A stretch of DNA of 64,000 bases from Colwellia ponticola (GCF_005885605.1 NZ_SZVP01000003.1:62001-126000); one strand, 5' to 3'. Shown: positions 29,288 through 39,384, counted from the stretch's first letter. A program made the numbers and translations. Notes: generated by a model not told the origin, from the sequence alone.

Positions 29288-29367
29288 TAAACCTGAGCAG
29301 ACTTTAATCTAGCTCTGCATAATATTCGCTCAACCGATAAATTTTTGCCTTAATACACGGAACTTTA

Positions 29368-31155
29368 ATGAAATACCCTGTAATTATTAGCTCAGCCTTA
29401 ACGTCGTTATGCTTGTTAGCTAGTCATAGCTCTGTGGCAGCGCAGAGTAACGATTCTTCAGATGATCAAGCACGTTGGTTTGAAATTGAGGTAATACTTT
29501 TCAAACATGTTACTGACAATTCGGCAAGTAACGAAAAAAATAGCGAGCAGTTTTCTGCAATAGATCTAAGCAGCAAAAAGCGTAACGCTTTAGATCTACT
29601 TGCCCCTTATTTACAACCCGATATCGCTTCATTAAAAAAATTACTGCCCAATTGTGAGCAAGCTGCGCCAATATTCCCTTATCATATTACCCCTACAAGG
29701 TTATGGACTGATGAGCAAAGCAGTGACGGTATTACTCAAAGCGCTCATGCTGGAGGTACTGACATTGAAGGGACTGGCATTGAAGGTAGTGACACGCAAG
29801 CTACTCATACTCAAGACACCAGCGCTGAACACGTTAACGCGACACGCGCTAACATTAAAAGTAATCGAGCAAGTGATTCTGTGACAAATGAATCGCTACA
29901 TTTAGCAACTCGTCAATTACTTACTGAGCCACTTACTGAGCCAGCAGTAGAGACGAATGCTGAAACTCAAAGCAAAATTTATACAGCAAGTTCCATTGAA
30001 CTACCCGTTTATAATCGTTACCCCATTACCAACCAAACACCTTTATGCGTTATTCCAGATCAATTTTTTCAACAACACTTAACGTTAGCCCAGCTAGAGC
30101 GCTTTGCTATCGATGGCTTTGCCATAGAGAATATGCCAAAGTCAACCGATGGTTTAGAGCAATGGCAAGATGATGATGATGGTCAAATAACCTGGGCAAG
30201 TGATGAACCTTACTTACTTAGCAACGACTCACTACGTTTGCACTCCATTGTTGAACGTATTAAATGGTCTCGTGACTATGCGCCTTTATTACACTTAGGT
30301 TGGCGTCAAACGGGCGAAAGTAGCAGACAAGCAACTGCCGTTCAATTATATGCCGGTGAACACCTTGAGTTAACCTATCAACAAGCACAGGTAAAAAAAG
30401 AGGCTGAACAACTAGCACTTGAAATACAAGAGATTTTAACAAAAAGAGAACAGGATCAGGCGCTTATAAATCAGCCTTTATCAGTAGTCTCACCTGAAGA
30501 AAATAACGCCGCGGTTAATGAAAGTGCGTTATCAATAACGCAACAATTACACTTACAAGCACAACAGCAGCAACTTAATAGTTTGTATGAGCAGTTTACT
30601 TTACTGACATCCCAGCTGATAGATCCCGTAATAGAGCAATCAACAGACCCGTTAATCAATAAGCCAACTAGCCCAAAAAATAATGATGTTAACGACGAGC
30701 TAAACACGTTTGAGACAATACAAAACGATCGAGCAATCAAAGCGATTGTTGCTCAGTTATCGACGGATATCACTGCACAAGCAGCACCGTTAAGCCTTAA
30801 GTCAGGGCCAAGCTCAGCCTTCAGTAACTCAGCAAATAGCCAAGTAACCATCTCCAAACCATTACAACCTTGGTCGGTAGACGGACTTTTTACAGTGCAT
30901 TTAGATCACTACCTTTATATTAATACCGAGTTTAATATTATTGACACGTCAGCTAGGTCAAAGTCTACATCGGCATTAACCGCTAAGCAAAAACAAGCAA
31001 ACGAAAATGAGGTGATCTCTTTTAAGCAAGACCGCCGAGTGATCACCGGAGAAATTCACTATTTTGACCACCCCGATATCGGGATGGTCGTGCAAATTAG
31101 ACGCTTTGATCCCAGCGCACCCGCTGATGAAGCTGTCACTCAATCAAAAAAGTAA
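29368..31155 (+). CDS. csiV: CsiV-family periplasmic peptidoglycan-binding protein
   Basis: 595 residues with a signal peptide (1-25, cut near VAA). The N-terminal WFEIEVILFKHV and the C-terminal HLDHYLYINTEF...RRVITGEIHYFDHP are CsiV-family marks. CsiV was described in Vibrio cholerae as a peptidoglycan-binding protein needed for PBP1A-dependent cell-wall synthesis. Position directly after mfd supports the call. The protein is longer than I expect for the family because of low-complexity Thr/Glu/Asp/Gln-rich stretches (about residues 130-200 and 370-490). A short direct repeat (DIEGTGIEGSD) is visible. Confidence 0.82.
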   Translation: MKYPVIISSALTSLCLLASHSSVAAQSNDSSDDQARWFEIEVILFKHVTDNSASNEKNSEQFSAIDLSSKKRNALDLLAPYLQPDIASLKKLLPNCEQAAPIFPYHITPTRLWTDEQSSDGITQSAHAGGTDIEGTGIEGSDTQATHTQDTSAEHVNATRANIKSNRASDSVTNESLHLATRQLLTEPLTEPAVETNAETQSKIYTASSIELPVYNRYPITNQTPLCVIPDQFFQQHLTLAQLERFAIDGFAIENMPKSTDGLEQWQDDDDGQITWASDEPYLLSNDSLRLHSIVERIKWSRDYAPLLHLGWRQTGESSRQATAVQLYAGEHLELTYQQAQVKKEAEQLALEIQEILTKREQDQALINQPLSVVSPEENNAAVNESALSITQQLHLQAQQQQLNSLYEQFTLLTSQLIDPVIEQSTDPLINKPTSPKNNDVNDELNTFETIQNDRAIKAIVAQLSTDITAQAAPLSLKSGPSSAFSNSANSQVTISKPLQPWSVDGLFTVHLDHYLYINTEFNIIDTSARSKSTSALTAKQKQANENEVISFKQDRRVITGEIHYFDHPDIGMVVQIRRFDPSAPADEAVTQSKK

Positions 31156-31200
31156 ACTCAAGATAAACTCAAGCACGATTAAACATAAGGCTTAACGAAA

Positions 31201-31488
31201 ATGGATAAAGAAATTGAAATTCAAGCGGCAGTATTTCGCCGTTTACTAGCGCATTTAGACTCACGTAAAGATGTACAAAACATTGAGTTAATGAATTTAG
31301 CTGGTTTTTGCCGTAACTGTTTTAGTAAATGGACGGTGAGTGAAGCAGAAAAGTTAGGGGTGGAAGTTGATATTGATACCGCGCGCGAACAAGTTTACGG
31401 TATGCCATACAGTGACTGGAAAGAAAAACATCAATTGCCGGCTACACAAGAGCAAATGGCGCAGTTTAATGCGCTCAATAAAAAGTAG
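31201..31488 (+). CDS. DUF1244 family protein
   Basis: 95 residues, soluble. The central NLAGFCRNCFSKWTVSEAE and the following YGMPYSDWKEKHQ are diagnostic for DUF1244, a conserved small proteobacterial family of unknown function. The two cysteines in FCRNC could bind a metal or be redox active. It starts 45 nt after csiV and probably shares its transcript. Confidence 0.88.
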   Translation: MDKEIEIQAAVFRRLLAHLDSRKDVQNIELMNLAGFCRNCFSKWTVSEAEKLGVEVDIDTAREQVYGMPYSDWKEKHQLPATQEQMAQFNALNKK

Positions 31489-31565
31489 CTCACAGTAAAA
31501 CTGTGTTCAGCACTTTGGGCTCTTTCCTTGAGCAAGTGCTGAACACATAATAGAACGAGCAAAAC

Positions 31566-32297
31566 CTAAGTAAATTGTGCTATTTCATCTTCGGTTAGCT
31601 CACGCCACTCACCCGGTGCTAAATCACCTAAAACTATCTCACCTATCTGCTCTCGATGTAAGCCGATCACCCTATTACCTACCGCAGCAAACATCCGTTT
31701 AACTTGATGGTATTTTCCTTCGGTAATAGTGAGTAAGACCTCACTGCGATAAGCTGTTTCATCCACCAAATCAGCTTGCGCTACTCGCGTTAATATTGCA
31801 GGGCGAGTTAAGTCGTCTTCACCTTGCAGTTGCAAGCCACTATCAAAACGAGCAACTAACGCCGCTAAGTTATCATCGTCAATGTCACTGCGCAGCCAAA
31901 CACGATAGGTTTTCTGGCAGTGCTTTTTCGGTGAAATAACATTATGTGACCAACGACCATCATCGGTAACTAAGACTAAGCCAGTAGTGTCGGCATCTAA
32001 TCGTCCCGCAATATGTAAATCAAATGCTTTATCAACTTCAATAGCATGTAATACCGACGGGTAAACTTCATCAACGTTTGAGCAAATAGTATCAGCTACT
32101 TTATGTAAAATATAATAACGTGAGCCGCGAGCGCTAAGTACTTGACCATCAATAGTGACAGTATTATTTTCATGGACTTGCATAGCGGCATTTTTAGCAA
32201 CCTCGCCATTTACTCGTACTTCACCACTTTTAAGCAATTTTTTAGCTTCGGTTCGCGTCAGTTCAGTACTTTTACAAATAAATTTATCTAAGCGCAT
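31566..32297 (-). CDS. rsuA: 16S rRNA pseudouridine(516) synthase
   Basis: 243 residues. The N-terminal S4 RNA-binding domain (1-60) is followed by the RsuA/RluB catalytic domain, with the nucleophile Asp101 in GRLDADTTGL. It converts U516 of 16S rRNA to pseudouridine. The length and the KYHQVKRMFAAVGN motif fit RsuA better than RluB, E or F. It is divergent from the large HD-GYP gene. Confidence 0.9.
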   Translation of the reverse strand: MRLDKFICKSTELTRTEAKKLLKSGEVRVNGEVAKNAAMQVHENNTVTIDGQVLSARGSRYYILHKVADTICSNVDEVYPSVLHAIEVDKAFDLHIAGRLDADTTGLVLVTDDGRWSHNVISPKKHCQKTYRVWLRSDIDDDNLAALVARFDSGLQLQGEDDLTRPAILTRVAQADLVDETAYRSEVLLTITEGKYHQVKRMFAAVGNRVIGLHREQIGEIVLGDLAPGEWRELTEDEIAQFT

Positions 32298-32441
32298 AGG
32301 GTAAGCATGGTCTCTATCAATGAAAATAATGCGCTATTATCCGTATTGTCTATCAACACGCAACTATTAATAGTATAAAAAAAGGAGAATAATCACACAA
32401 AGCTGATACGATGAATATAATCCAGTTGAAAAGAGCTTAAG

Positions 32442-35400
32442 ATGTTTACGTTTATGTCAAAATTCTCACATCATTCTATTAGATTTACTGTGGTAAGTAT
32501 TGTCATTTTAGCGACTATGGTCACTGCAACTATTGCGATTAGCTTACAATATCACTTTAGCAAAAATATGGCGAAGGAGTCTGCTAGCCAGATTTTTTCA
32601 TTATCTAGCCAAAAAACACAGTTTTATTTACAAACCCTTGATAAACGAGCACAGAACATCACTAGTATGTTCACAAAGTTCGGTGATTTCGTTGAAGGCC
32701 ATCAAGTAAAAAGTTCAATAGGACCTGTTTTTGCTGAAATGCTAAAATACAATACGCACTTTTATTCTGTCAATATAGGTTTTGCCAATGGCAACCTCTA
32801 TGAACTCATTAATTTAGAAGCGAGCCCAGAAATTAGAGCACAAATTGGTGCCTCATTCACCGATCGCTGGGTGACAATTGAGGTCAGTGGCGAAGGGAGC
32901 AATAGAACACGAGTGTTACGTTATCTCTATGACGATTTCACTATGCGAACTAGCCGCAAAGAAAGCAGTGATTATAACGCTAGTATCCGCCCATGGTATG
33001 TAAACGCTAAAGAAGAGGGGGTAAGTAAAACTGGGCCATATATGTTTCAGCACTTGCAATCACCGGGTCTAAGCTATTCAGCTAAAATTCCAGGATCAGA
33101 CTCGGTACTGGCGATAGATATCGCACTATCTTCTATTGATGAATATTTAGCAACACGGCAGGAATCTAACAAAAATAGTATTGAGAAAGAAGTATACCTA
33201 TTTAAAAAATCAGGAGAAATAATATCAAGTAACCAATTAAGCAAAGATAATGTTAATGCGCTTAACCTAACGAAGCTTTCTCTGAGCGAAGCACAAAAAA
33301 AATTGATAGCAAGTACTCCACCGTTAAAAGTTTCTAACGAAACAAATTGGGCCCCTATTAGCTTTTCAGTGTCAGGACAACCTAAAGGCTACAGTGTTGA
33401 GATGCTTTCCATTATTTCACAAATGACAGGTCTACAATTTGAATTCATTAATGGCTTTACTTGGCCTGATTTAAAGCAAGCTTTTAATCGTCAAAATATA
33501 GATATTCTTCAACCTATCTTTAAAACAAATGACAATATTCAACAAGGTATATACTCCAATCCGCTTGTTAATATACCTTTTTCAATTATCACCCAGCCTA
33601 ACGTGCCTGTATTTACTCATATCAATCAATTACAAGGAAAAAATTTAGCCATCCCTAAAGGCTGGTCAATCATAAACATTATTAAGCAAGCTTTCCCTCG
33701 CATAAACATTATTGAATACCCTTCAAGTAAAGCAGTCTTAGAGGCAGTATCACAAGGAGAAGTCTTTGCTGGCCTTGATAATGAAGTTATTTTCCGTTAT
33801 ACCCAAAAACAATTTTTTATTAAAAATATTCAATACCACTCTGCTTTTGATTTTTCGCCCGCTAACTTAGGTAGTTCATTACATTTTATGTTGCAACCAT
33901 CAAGAAGTGATTTAATGGCGATTATTAACTTGGCGCTTAGCAAGATAACCACTGAGCAAAAAACGATGCTTAAGGCAAAATGGTTTGTCTCCAGTGATAA
34001 CCAAGCTCAGCAATCGACACAAAAAAAGCAAGGCGTAGTACCTTATGAAGAGTTAATTGAGTTCGCCACGCATAGTACAACTTACGAACAACTTGTACCG
34101 CTAGTAATCAATGAAGCCGAACACTTTATTTATCTAACGCCGGTCAATCAAAGTAAAACGGAGTTTCTTGCCATCATAGTCCCAAGTGAGACTATTTTTG
34201 CCTCCAGCAATGCCAAGATAAAATTATCGATTATTATAACCACTATTTGTTTATTGCTTCTGCTGCCAGTGAGCTGGCTTTTTTCAAGCCCAATAGTCAC
34301 CCCTATAAAGCTGCTTGCCGACCAAAACGATAAAATAAAAAACCGTCAATACGATAGCGTACAGCTTATTTCCAGTAATATTAAAGAAATTGATGAGTTA
34401 GCTAACTCACTGATAGAGATGTCAGTTTCTATTAAAAATAACGAGTTAAAACAGCAAGAGTTAATGGACTCATTTATCCAACTCATCGCACAAACTATTG
34501 ATGACAAGTCAGCACATACAGGAGGACACTGTAAGCGAGTACCTGAGTTAGGTATAATGCTAATAAAAGCCGTAGTTGAAGATAAAAGCTGTTTTAAAGA
34601 CTTTTCTTTCAAATCACCTGATGAGTTTCGTGAATTTAAAATTTCAGCTTGGCTACATGATTGTGGCAAAATTATAACCCCAGAGCATATCGTTAATAAG
34701 GGCAGTAAACTCGAAACCATTTATAATCGTATTCACGAAATAAGAATGCGCTTTGAAGTACTCTGGCGAGATGCTGAGATTACTTATTACCAAGCATTGC
34801 TATTACAACCTACACAACAAGCACAGTTACAGCAGACATGCATTAACCAACAACAAAAATTGACACAAGATTTTGCCTTTATTGCCAATAGCAATATCGG
34901 CACTGAATTTATGGAAGAAAATACAGTTCAGCGATTACAAGATATTGGACAACAAACCTGGCAACGTCACTTTGACAATACCTTAGGCTTATCCCCCATA
35001 GAAAACCTGCACCTAGCTCAACAATGCCAACAGCAACAGGCTCTGCCCGTCACTGAATCGCTATTAGCAGATAAAGTAGAACATATTATCAGGCGAGATA
35101 AGCCTATTGTCTTTGATGAAGGACTCGGTATAAAAATGTCAGTACCTGAGCATTACGCTAATTTAGGTGAGTTATATAACTTGTCTATCGCCAGTGGTAC
35201 GTTAACGGTAGAAGATCGATATGTTATCAATGAGCACATAATTAGTACCATTAAAATGTTAGAACAACTGCCTTTCCCGCCAGAGCTTGCAAATATCCCT
35301 CGATTTGCTTCTACCCATCATGAAACGCTTATCGGCACAGGTTATCCAAGAAAATTAACCGCTGAACAGCTATCCATTCCTGAACGCGTATTAGTTATTG

Positions 35401-35624
35401 CTGATATTTTTGAAGCATTAACGGCCACCGATAGACCTTATAAAGAGGCAAAATCATTGGATACCTCAATAAGTATTTTACATAGATTGGCCTTTGAAAA
35501 GCATATAGACATTGATTTATTTGAACTTTTTTTAACCTCAGGGACTTATTTAACCTATGCAAATAAATACATGAGCGCCAAACAAATTGATATGGTTGAT
35601 ATCACAAAATACCTGCGCACTTAA
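32442..35624 (+). CDS. Membrane HD-GYP phosphodiesterase with Cache-like and SBP_bac_3 sensor domains
   Basis: 1060 residues. The order is: TM helix (12-34), a Cache-like extracellular region (about 40-260), a solute-binding protein family 3 domain (about 300-520), TM helix (about 593-616), HAMP (about 617-665) and HD-GYP (690-1040). Catalytic pieces are HTGGHCKRV, LHDCGKI (about 736), NEHIISTIKML, THHETLIGTGYP (about 964) and ADIFEALTATDRPY. The usual Asp before GxGYP is Ile here, and about 130 residues are inserted between the HD and the next motif. It probably degrades c-di-GMP in response to a periplasmic amino-acid-like ligand. Activity is not proven by sequence. Confidence 0.88.
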   Translation: MFTFMSKFSHHSIRFTVVSIVILATMVTATIAISLQYHFSKNMAKESASQIFSLSSQKTQFYLQTLDKRAQNITSMFTKFGDFVEGHQVKSSIGPVFAEMLKYNTHFYSVNIGFANGNLYELINLEASPEIRAQIGASFTDRWVTIEVSGEGSNRTRVLRYLYDDFTMRTSRKESSDYNASIRPWYVNAKEEGVSKTGPYMFQHLQSPGLSYSAKIPGSDSVLAIDIALSSIDEYLATRQESNKNSIEKEVYLFKKSGEIISSNQLSKDNVNALNLTKLSLSEAQKKLIASTPPLKVSNETNWAPISFSVSGQPKGYSVEMLSIISQMTGLQFEFINGFTWPDLKQAFNRQNIDILQPIFKTNDNIQQGIYSNPLVNIPFSIITQPNVPVFTHINQLQGKNLAIPKGWSIINIIKQAFPRINIIEYPSSKAVLEAVSQGEVFAGLDNEVIFRYTQKQFFIKNIQYHSAFDFSPANLGSSLHFMLQPSRSDLMAIINLALSKITTEQKTMLKAKWFVSSDNQAQQSTQKKQGVVPYEELIEFATHSTTYEQLVPLVINEAEHFIYLTPVNQSKTEFLAIIVPSETIFASSNAKIKLSIIITTICLLLLLPVSWLFSSPIVTPIKLLADQNDKIKNRQYDSVQLISSNIKEIDELANSLIEMSVSIKNNELKQQELMDSFIQLIAQTIDDKSAHTGGHCKRVPELGIMLIKAVVEDKSCFKDFSFKSPDEFREFKISAWLHDCGKIITPEHIVNKGSKLETIYNRIHEIRMRFEVLWRDAEITYYQALLLQPTQQAQLQQTCINQQQKLTQDFAFIANSNIGTEFMEENTVQRLQDIGQQTWQRHFDNTLGLSPIENLHLAQQCQQQQALPVTESLLADKVEHIIRRDKPIVFDEGLGIKMSVPEHYANLGELYNLSIASGTLTVEDRYVINEHIISTIKMLEQLPFPPELANIPRFASTHHETLIGTGYPRKLTAEQLSIPERVLVIADIFEALTATDRPYKEAKSLDTSISILHRLAFEKHIDIDLFELFLTSGTYLTYANKYMSAKQIDMVDITKYLRT

Positions 35625-35684
35625 TACATAGACCCAAGCCACGGCAAGAGTTATCTATTAACAATGGCATCTGATTAATAGTCA

Positions 35685-35742
35685 GGCATAAAAAAACCTG
35701 TTCGAATAAACCACTTAAGTTTGTTCGAACAGGTTTTTATGC
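35685..35742. terminator. Bidirectional terminator between HD-GYP gene and roxA
   Basis: Near-perfect inverted repeat of about 20 bp per arm. The left arm contains AACCTGTTCGAA preceded by an A-run; the right arm contains TTCGAACAGGTT followed by a T-run. The outer bases GGCAT/ATGCC also pair. It is placed between two convergent genes, so it can end both transcripts. Confidence 0.88.
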
Positions 35743-35818
35743 CATTAAGTATACCATTAAGCTAAGAAATTAAGCCCTATATTAGCGAGCTTAGAACGAG
35801 CAAAATTGATAAACATAA

Positions 35819-36970
35819 CTACTCTGCTTCCGCTAAATACCAGTAGCCTTGGTTAAGTAGTTCCGTTGCCAACTCAACAAAAGCGGCATTATGACTCCAA
35901 TCACTTAAATCATCGGGTGTTAACATTACGTTATCGCAAAGCAATTTTACACCGTTGGCTATTTCGGCTGAAAAAACCAATTCACTACCGTTGATATAAC
36001 AGACACCTTGCTCAATGGTATCTTCAAAATAAAAGGCACGTAAGCCACCCAAGCGTTTAATAGCATGGCTGTTAAGTAAGTTACTAACTTCGGTTAAACC
36101 AAACGGTTCATCAGGTAATAGTATATCAAGCTCATGTTTAGCCGCTGTTAAAAATTGCCCAGTAAAGGCTTTAAAACTAGTATCATCATCAAGTAGGCAC
36201 TGAACTTGTGCTTTAATACTGGCGTAGTCATTGTTTGTTACTTCGCCGCTACGGCTAACCACTTTTCTATCAGGGTCAGTTAATAACTGAGTGCCTTGCT
36301 CACTATCAATTAAATGATCAGCAAAGGCGCTAAGCACGCTCACTGCTGAATTACCTCGAAAGCCGACAGAAAAACTCATCGATACATCAACAGAGATGCC
36401 TTCATGAGGAAACCCTGGTGGAATATATAAAATATCACCCGGCTCAAGCTCTACATCAATAATCGACTCGAAGGGCTTAACATGTAATAAGGCTTCATGG
36501 GCTGCAAACTCTTCATGTGCACCATTATCACCCACACGCCAGTGACGTTTACCTGAGCCTTGGCAAATAAAGGTATCGTAATTATCTTTATGAGGTCCAA
36601 CACTACCACCTGGCATAGCAAAACTGGCCATTAAATCATCTAAACGCCAGTGTGGAATAAAACGAAACGCTTCAATGATTTCTGCTGCTTCTTCAGAAAA
36701 GTTATCAAGGGCTTGTATTACCAAAGACCAGTTTTCACTACCTAAATGTTCATAGCTTTCAAAAGGGCCAAAATCAGCTTGCCATTGACCGTCTTTTTTA
36801 TGCACCAAACGCGACTCTATTTGCTCTTCCATCGCCAAACCTGCCAGTTCGTCGGCCGCAATAGGGTCTACAAAATCTTTAAATCCTTGGCGAATAACGA
36901 CTGGCTTTTTTTGCCAATATTCATCGAGGAATTGTTGCTGCGTCATTTGGTTCAAGTTTAAGGTATACAT
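35819..36970 (-). CDS. roxA: Ribosomal protein uL16 arginine hydroxylase (RoxA)
   Basis: 383 residues, JmjC/cupin Fe(II)- and 2-oxoglutarate-dependent oxygenase. The iron ligands His127 and Asp129 are in HKDNYDTF, and the distal His189 in PPGFPHEGISVD. An N-terminal WQKKPVVIRQGF segment and a winged-helix C-terminus match E. coli YcfD/RoxA, which hydroxylates an arginine of ribosomal protein L16. It is a single gene, convergent with the HD-GYP gene. Confidence 0.93.
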   Translation of the reverse strand: MYTLNLNQMTQQQFLDEYWQKKPVVIRQGFKDFVDPIAADELAGLAMEEQIESRLVHKKDGQWQADFGPFESYEHLGSENWSLVIQALDNFSEEAAEIIEAFRFIPHWRLDDLMASFAMPGGSVGPHKDNYDTFICQGSGKRHWRVGDNGAHEEFAAHEALLHVKPFESIIDVELEPGDILYIPPGFPHEGISVDVSMSFSVGFRGNSAVSVLSAFADHLIDSEQGTQLLTDPDRKVVSRSGEVTNNDYASIKAQVQCLLDDDTSFKAFTGQFLTAAKHELDILLPDEPFGLTEVSNLLNSHAIKRLGGLRAFYFEDTIEQGVCYINGSELVFSAEIANGVKLLCDNVMLTPDDLSDWSHNAAFVELATELLNQGYWYLAEAE

Positions 36971-37081
36971 AAGGTGTTCACCATTTCATTAAGGGCTGGT
37001 ATTTCATTGATGCGATTATACGGGTAAGCCGACAAAGTTTGAATACCATTATCGGCTTAATCTGTTATTGATAGGTAATAT

Positions 37082-37141
37082 GGGTCGTTCGACGCGCTAC
37101 GCTTGGTAACGATAATTTGTCGAGACAAGCATCGACCGACA
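37082..37141. repeat. Degenerate REP-like pair downstream of kdsB
   Basis: GTCGAGACAAGCATCGACC is the reverse of a decayed copy of the GTAGGTCGATGCTTGCC element found intact farther right (44.8, 50.1, 55.4 kb). It sits beside a CTACGCTTGGTAACG segment that resembles the CTCCGCGTGGTAACG element at 50.05 kb. It is the leftmost clear member of the repeat system in this window and lies immediately after the kdsB stop codon. Confidence 0.6.
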
Positions 37142-37147
37142 GCTAAA

Positions 37148-37981
37148 TTAAGTTAGGCTGGCTGCATAGGCTCTTGCTTTGGCTAAGTCTTCAGGTGTAT
37201 CAACGCCTTCAACGGGCACGTGGCTGTTCGCTACCGCAACATGAATTCGCTCGCCTTGGTACAAAACTCTTAACTGTTCAAGCGCTTCAACTTGCTCTAA
37301 TTCACTGGTTGGCCAATTAACATAGTCTTTAATAAAGCCGGCACGATAAGCATAAATACCGACATGCCTTAAGTAAAAGTCACCTATAGCACGAATGTTT
37401 TCTTCGGTATTTGCCTTAGCGTTTAAAAAACGCTCTCGGTCATAAGGGATCGTTGCCCGTGAAAAATAAAGTGCATAACCGTCTTTATCAAGTAACACTT
37501 TAACGGCATTAGGGTTAAAAGCTTCATCAACACTGTTAATATTAATCGCTAGGGTCGACATACGCGCAATACGATCATTTTGCTGTTGATTAGCTAAATT
37601 ATTAGCAACTTGCGCAATATTTTCCGGTGGAATAAAAGGCTCATCACCTTGCACATTAACAATGATCTCATCATCACTAAATTGATATATGGCCATCACT
37701 TCGGCTAAACGTTCAGTACCTGATTGATGATCAGCACGGGTTTTACAAACCTCAGCACCAAAAGCACTGACCACAGCAGCAACTTCATCATTATCAGTAG
37801 CGACAATCACTTGACGAGCACCACTTAACTGGGCCTTTTCAACCACCCATTGGATCATTGGCTTGCCATTAATATCGGCTAAGACTTTCCCAGGTAAACG
37901 TGATGATTCATAACGGGCAGGAATGACCACAACAAAGCTGGCTTTAGCCTGAGTTGAAAGAGTAGAAACGCTGGTAGACAT
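37148..37981 (-). CDS. kdsB: CMP-KDO synthetase
   Basis: 277 residues. The N-terminal [19 protein letters not shown] is the nucleotide-binding signature of 3-deoxy-manno-octulosonate cytidylyltransferase. [15 protein letters not shown] and the [12 protein letters not shown] segment follow. It activates KDO with CTP for attachment to lipid A. It ends the msbA-lpxK-trm112-kdsB run; the gap to the Trm112-like gene is 2 nt, so translation is coupled. The first ~12 residues ([12 protein letters not shown]) are non-conserved. Confidence 0.96.
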   Translation of the reverse strand: MSTSVSTLSTQAKASFVVVIPARYESSRLPGKVLADINGKPMIQWVVEKAQLSGARQVIVATDNDEVAAVVSAFGAEVCKTRADHQSGTERLAEVMAIYQFSDDEIIVNVQGDEPFIPPENIAQVANNLANQQQNDRIARMSTLAININSVDEAFNPNAVKVLLDKDGYALYFSRATIPYDRERFLNAKANTEENIRAIGDFYLRHVGIYAYRAGFIKDYVNWPTSELEQVEALEQLRVLYQGERIHVAVANSHVPVEGVDTPEDLAKARAYAASLT

Positions 37982-37983
37982 AA

Positions 37984-38181
37984 CTAGCTATCCTGCTGTG
38001 TTGAATGGCTACTGCTAAGCTCTCGTGCTTCTCCTTCGAGTAACACAGGAATATCTTTTTCTATACGATAAGCAAGTCGGTCAAAGTTACAAATAAGTTC
38101 TTTCGCTTCTTTATCATAATCTAATTTACCTTTACATACTGGACAGGCAAGGATTTCCATTAATTTTGTATCGAAGGCCAT
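37984..38181 (-). CDS. Trm112-family zinc-ribbon-like protein (YcaR type)
   Basis: 65 residues. [16 protein letters not shown] and the following [14 protein letters not shown] are the YcaR/Trm112 pattern. Only one CxxC pair is visible, as is usual in bacterial members. Its function in bacteria is uncertain, but it lies between lpxK and kdsB in many gammaproteobacteria. A Ser/Gln-rich tail of about 12 residues is extra. Confidence 0.9.
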   Translation of the reverse strand: MAFDTKLMEILACPVCKGKLDYDKEAKELICNFDRLAYRIEKDIPVLLEGEARELSSSHSTQQDS

Positions 38182-38223
38182 GATAGGTTCTCACTGGTTA
38201 GTTATTTTTTGTTTATTATCTGA

Positions 38224-38263
38224 ATTTTAGTATTTTAGTATTTTAGTATTTTAGTATTTTAGT
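38224..38263. repeat. 8-bp tandem repeat at the lpxK 3' end
   Basis: TTTTAGTA repeats five times (the last copy ends in T). The first unit on the coding strand contains the lpxK stop codon (TAA), so changes in copy number do not alter the protein; they only change the spacing to the Trm112-like gene. It is typical of slippage DNA. Confidence 0.85.
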
Positions 38264-39315
38264 TTGAGCATGTTCACTTTATCATGTAGCACTTGCTGCT
38301 CTGCTTGACTAAAGGTTGCATCAACCGGCAAGTACCACCAATTTTCTTGACCAAAGTCGCGACATTTTACCGCATCTTTCTCGGTCATTAACAAGGGTAT
38401 ATTATCATCAAGAGCATGAAAATCATCACGGGTAAAATGATGATGATCAACAAAGCTTTGTTGCGTTATGATCTGCACGTTATTGTCTGTTAAGGTATCA
38501 AAAAATCGTTGTGGCGCGCCTATACCGGCAATCGCGTTAACCGCGCCGTGCAAGGTAACAAACTTCGCTAAACTAAGGCGTTCGCCGCTAAGTAAATGAC
38601 ACACCTCAGTTGCCTGTAAAGTCATATGTAGCGGCGCAGATGGTATTTTATCAGTGGTTTTAGCGTCGTTATCCATTGTATCGCTACCCGCTTGGTGAGT
38701 AGAGCTTTTACCATTAAAAATAACTAAATCACTTTTAGCTAAGCGCCACTGCCCTTCTCGCAATGGTCCTGCCGGTAATAATAACCCGTTACCAAATAAG
38801 CGTTTACCATCAACAATGATCAGCTCTATGTCACGCGCTAACCGATAATGTTGTAAGCCATCATCACTAATAATAATATCGCAGCCTTGAGCAATAAGTA
38901 GCTCGGCGCTCGCAATGCGATCACTACCAACAGCAACAGGTACCTGACAACGTTGCTGAATAAGAACAGGTTCATCACCCGCTGCAGCCGTGGTTGAATC
39001 ACTCGTCACTAAATAAGGATAATGTGGCGCTTGTCCGCCATAACCTCGCGAAATAACGCCTGGGTTAAAGCCTAAAGCACGAGTGAGTTTGACAAGGTAA
39101 ATAACTATCGGGGTTTTACCGTTGCCGCCCACGCCTATATTACCCACCACAATAACAGGTTTACTGAGCTGGTAAGATTTTGATAAACCTAGCGTAAAGC
39201 TAAAACGTCTTAAGGCACTAAGTAGCCAAAAAAGTGCTGATAATGGCAATAACAACGGTACCAATAACCATTTAGCTGGGTGCTGGTAAAACCAAACTTT
39301 TTCAATTAAACGCAT
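38251..39315 (-). CDS. lpxK: Tetraacyldisaccharide 4'-kinase
   Basis: 354 residues. An N-terminal membrane-associated helix (about 14-36) precedes the P-loop VVGNIGVGGNGKTP (about 56-69). VISRGYGG, SDDGLQHYRLARD and a late LLMTEKDAVKC complete the LpxK pattern. It phosphorylates the lipid A disaccharide at the 4' position at the inner membrane. It lies 69 nt after msbA, as in the conserved msbA-lpxK pair. A low-complexity insert is near residues 205-220. Confidence 0.96.
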   Translation of the reverse strand: MRLIEKVWFYQHPAKWLLVPLLLPLSALFWLLSALRRFSFTLGLSKSYQLSKPVIVVGNIGVGGNGKTPIVIYLVKLTRALGFNPGVISRGYGGQAPHYPYLVTSDSTTAAAGDEPVLIQQRCQVPVAVGSDRIASAELLIAQGCDIIISDDGLQHYRLARDIELIIVDGKRLFGNGLLLPAGPLREGQWRLAKSDLVIFNGKSSTHQAGSDTMDNDAKTTDKIPSAPLHMTLQATEVCHLLSGERLSLAKFVTLHGAVNAIAGIGAPQRFFDTLTDNNVQIITQQSFVDHHHFTRDDFHALDDNIPLLMTEKDAVKCRDFGQENWWYLPVDATFSQAEQQVLHDKVNMLKLKY

Positions 39316-39384
39316 CGCATACTGTCTCTATTTACCTTAAAGCTGCTGACTTTAAAACGGGTTAACTTAAAGTTAACGTTAAAG

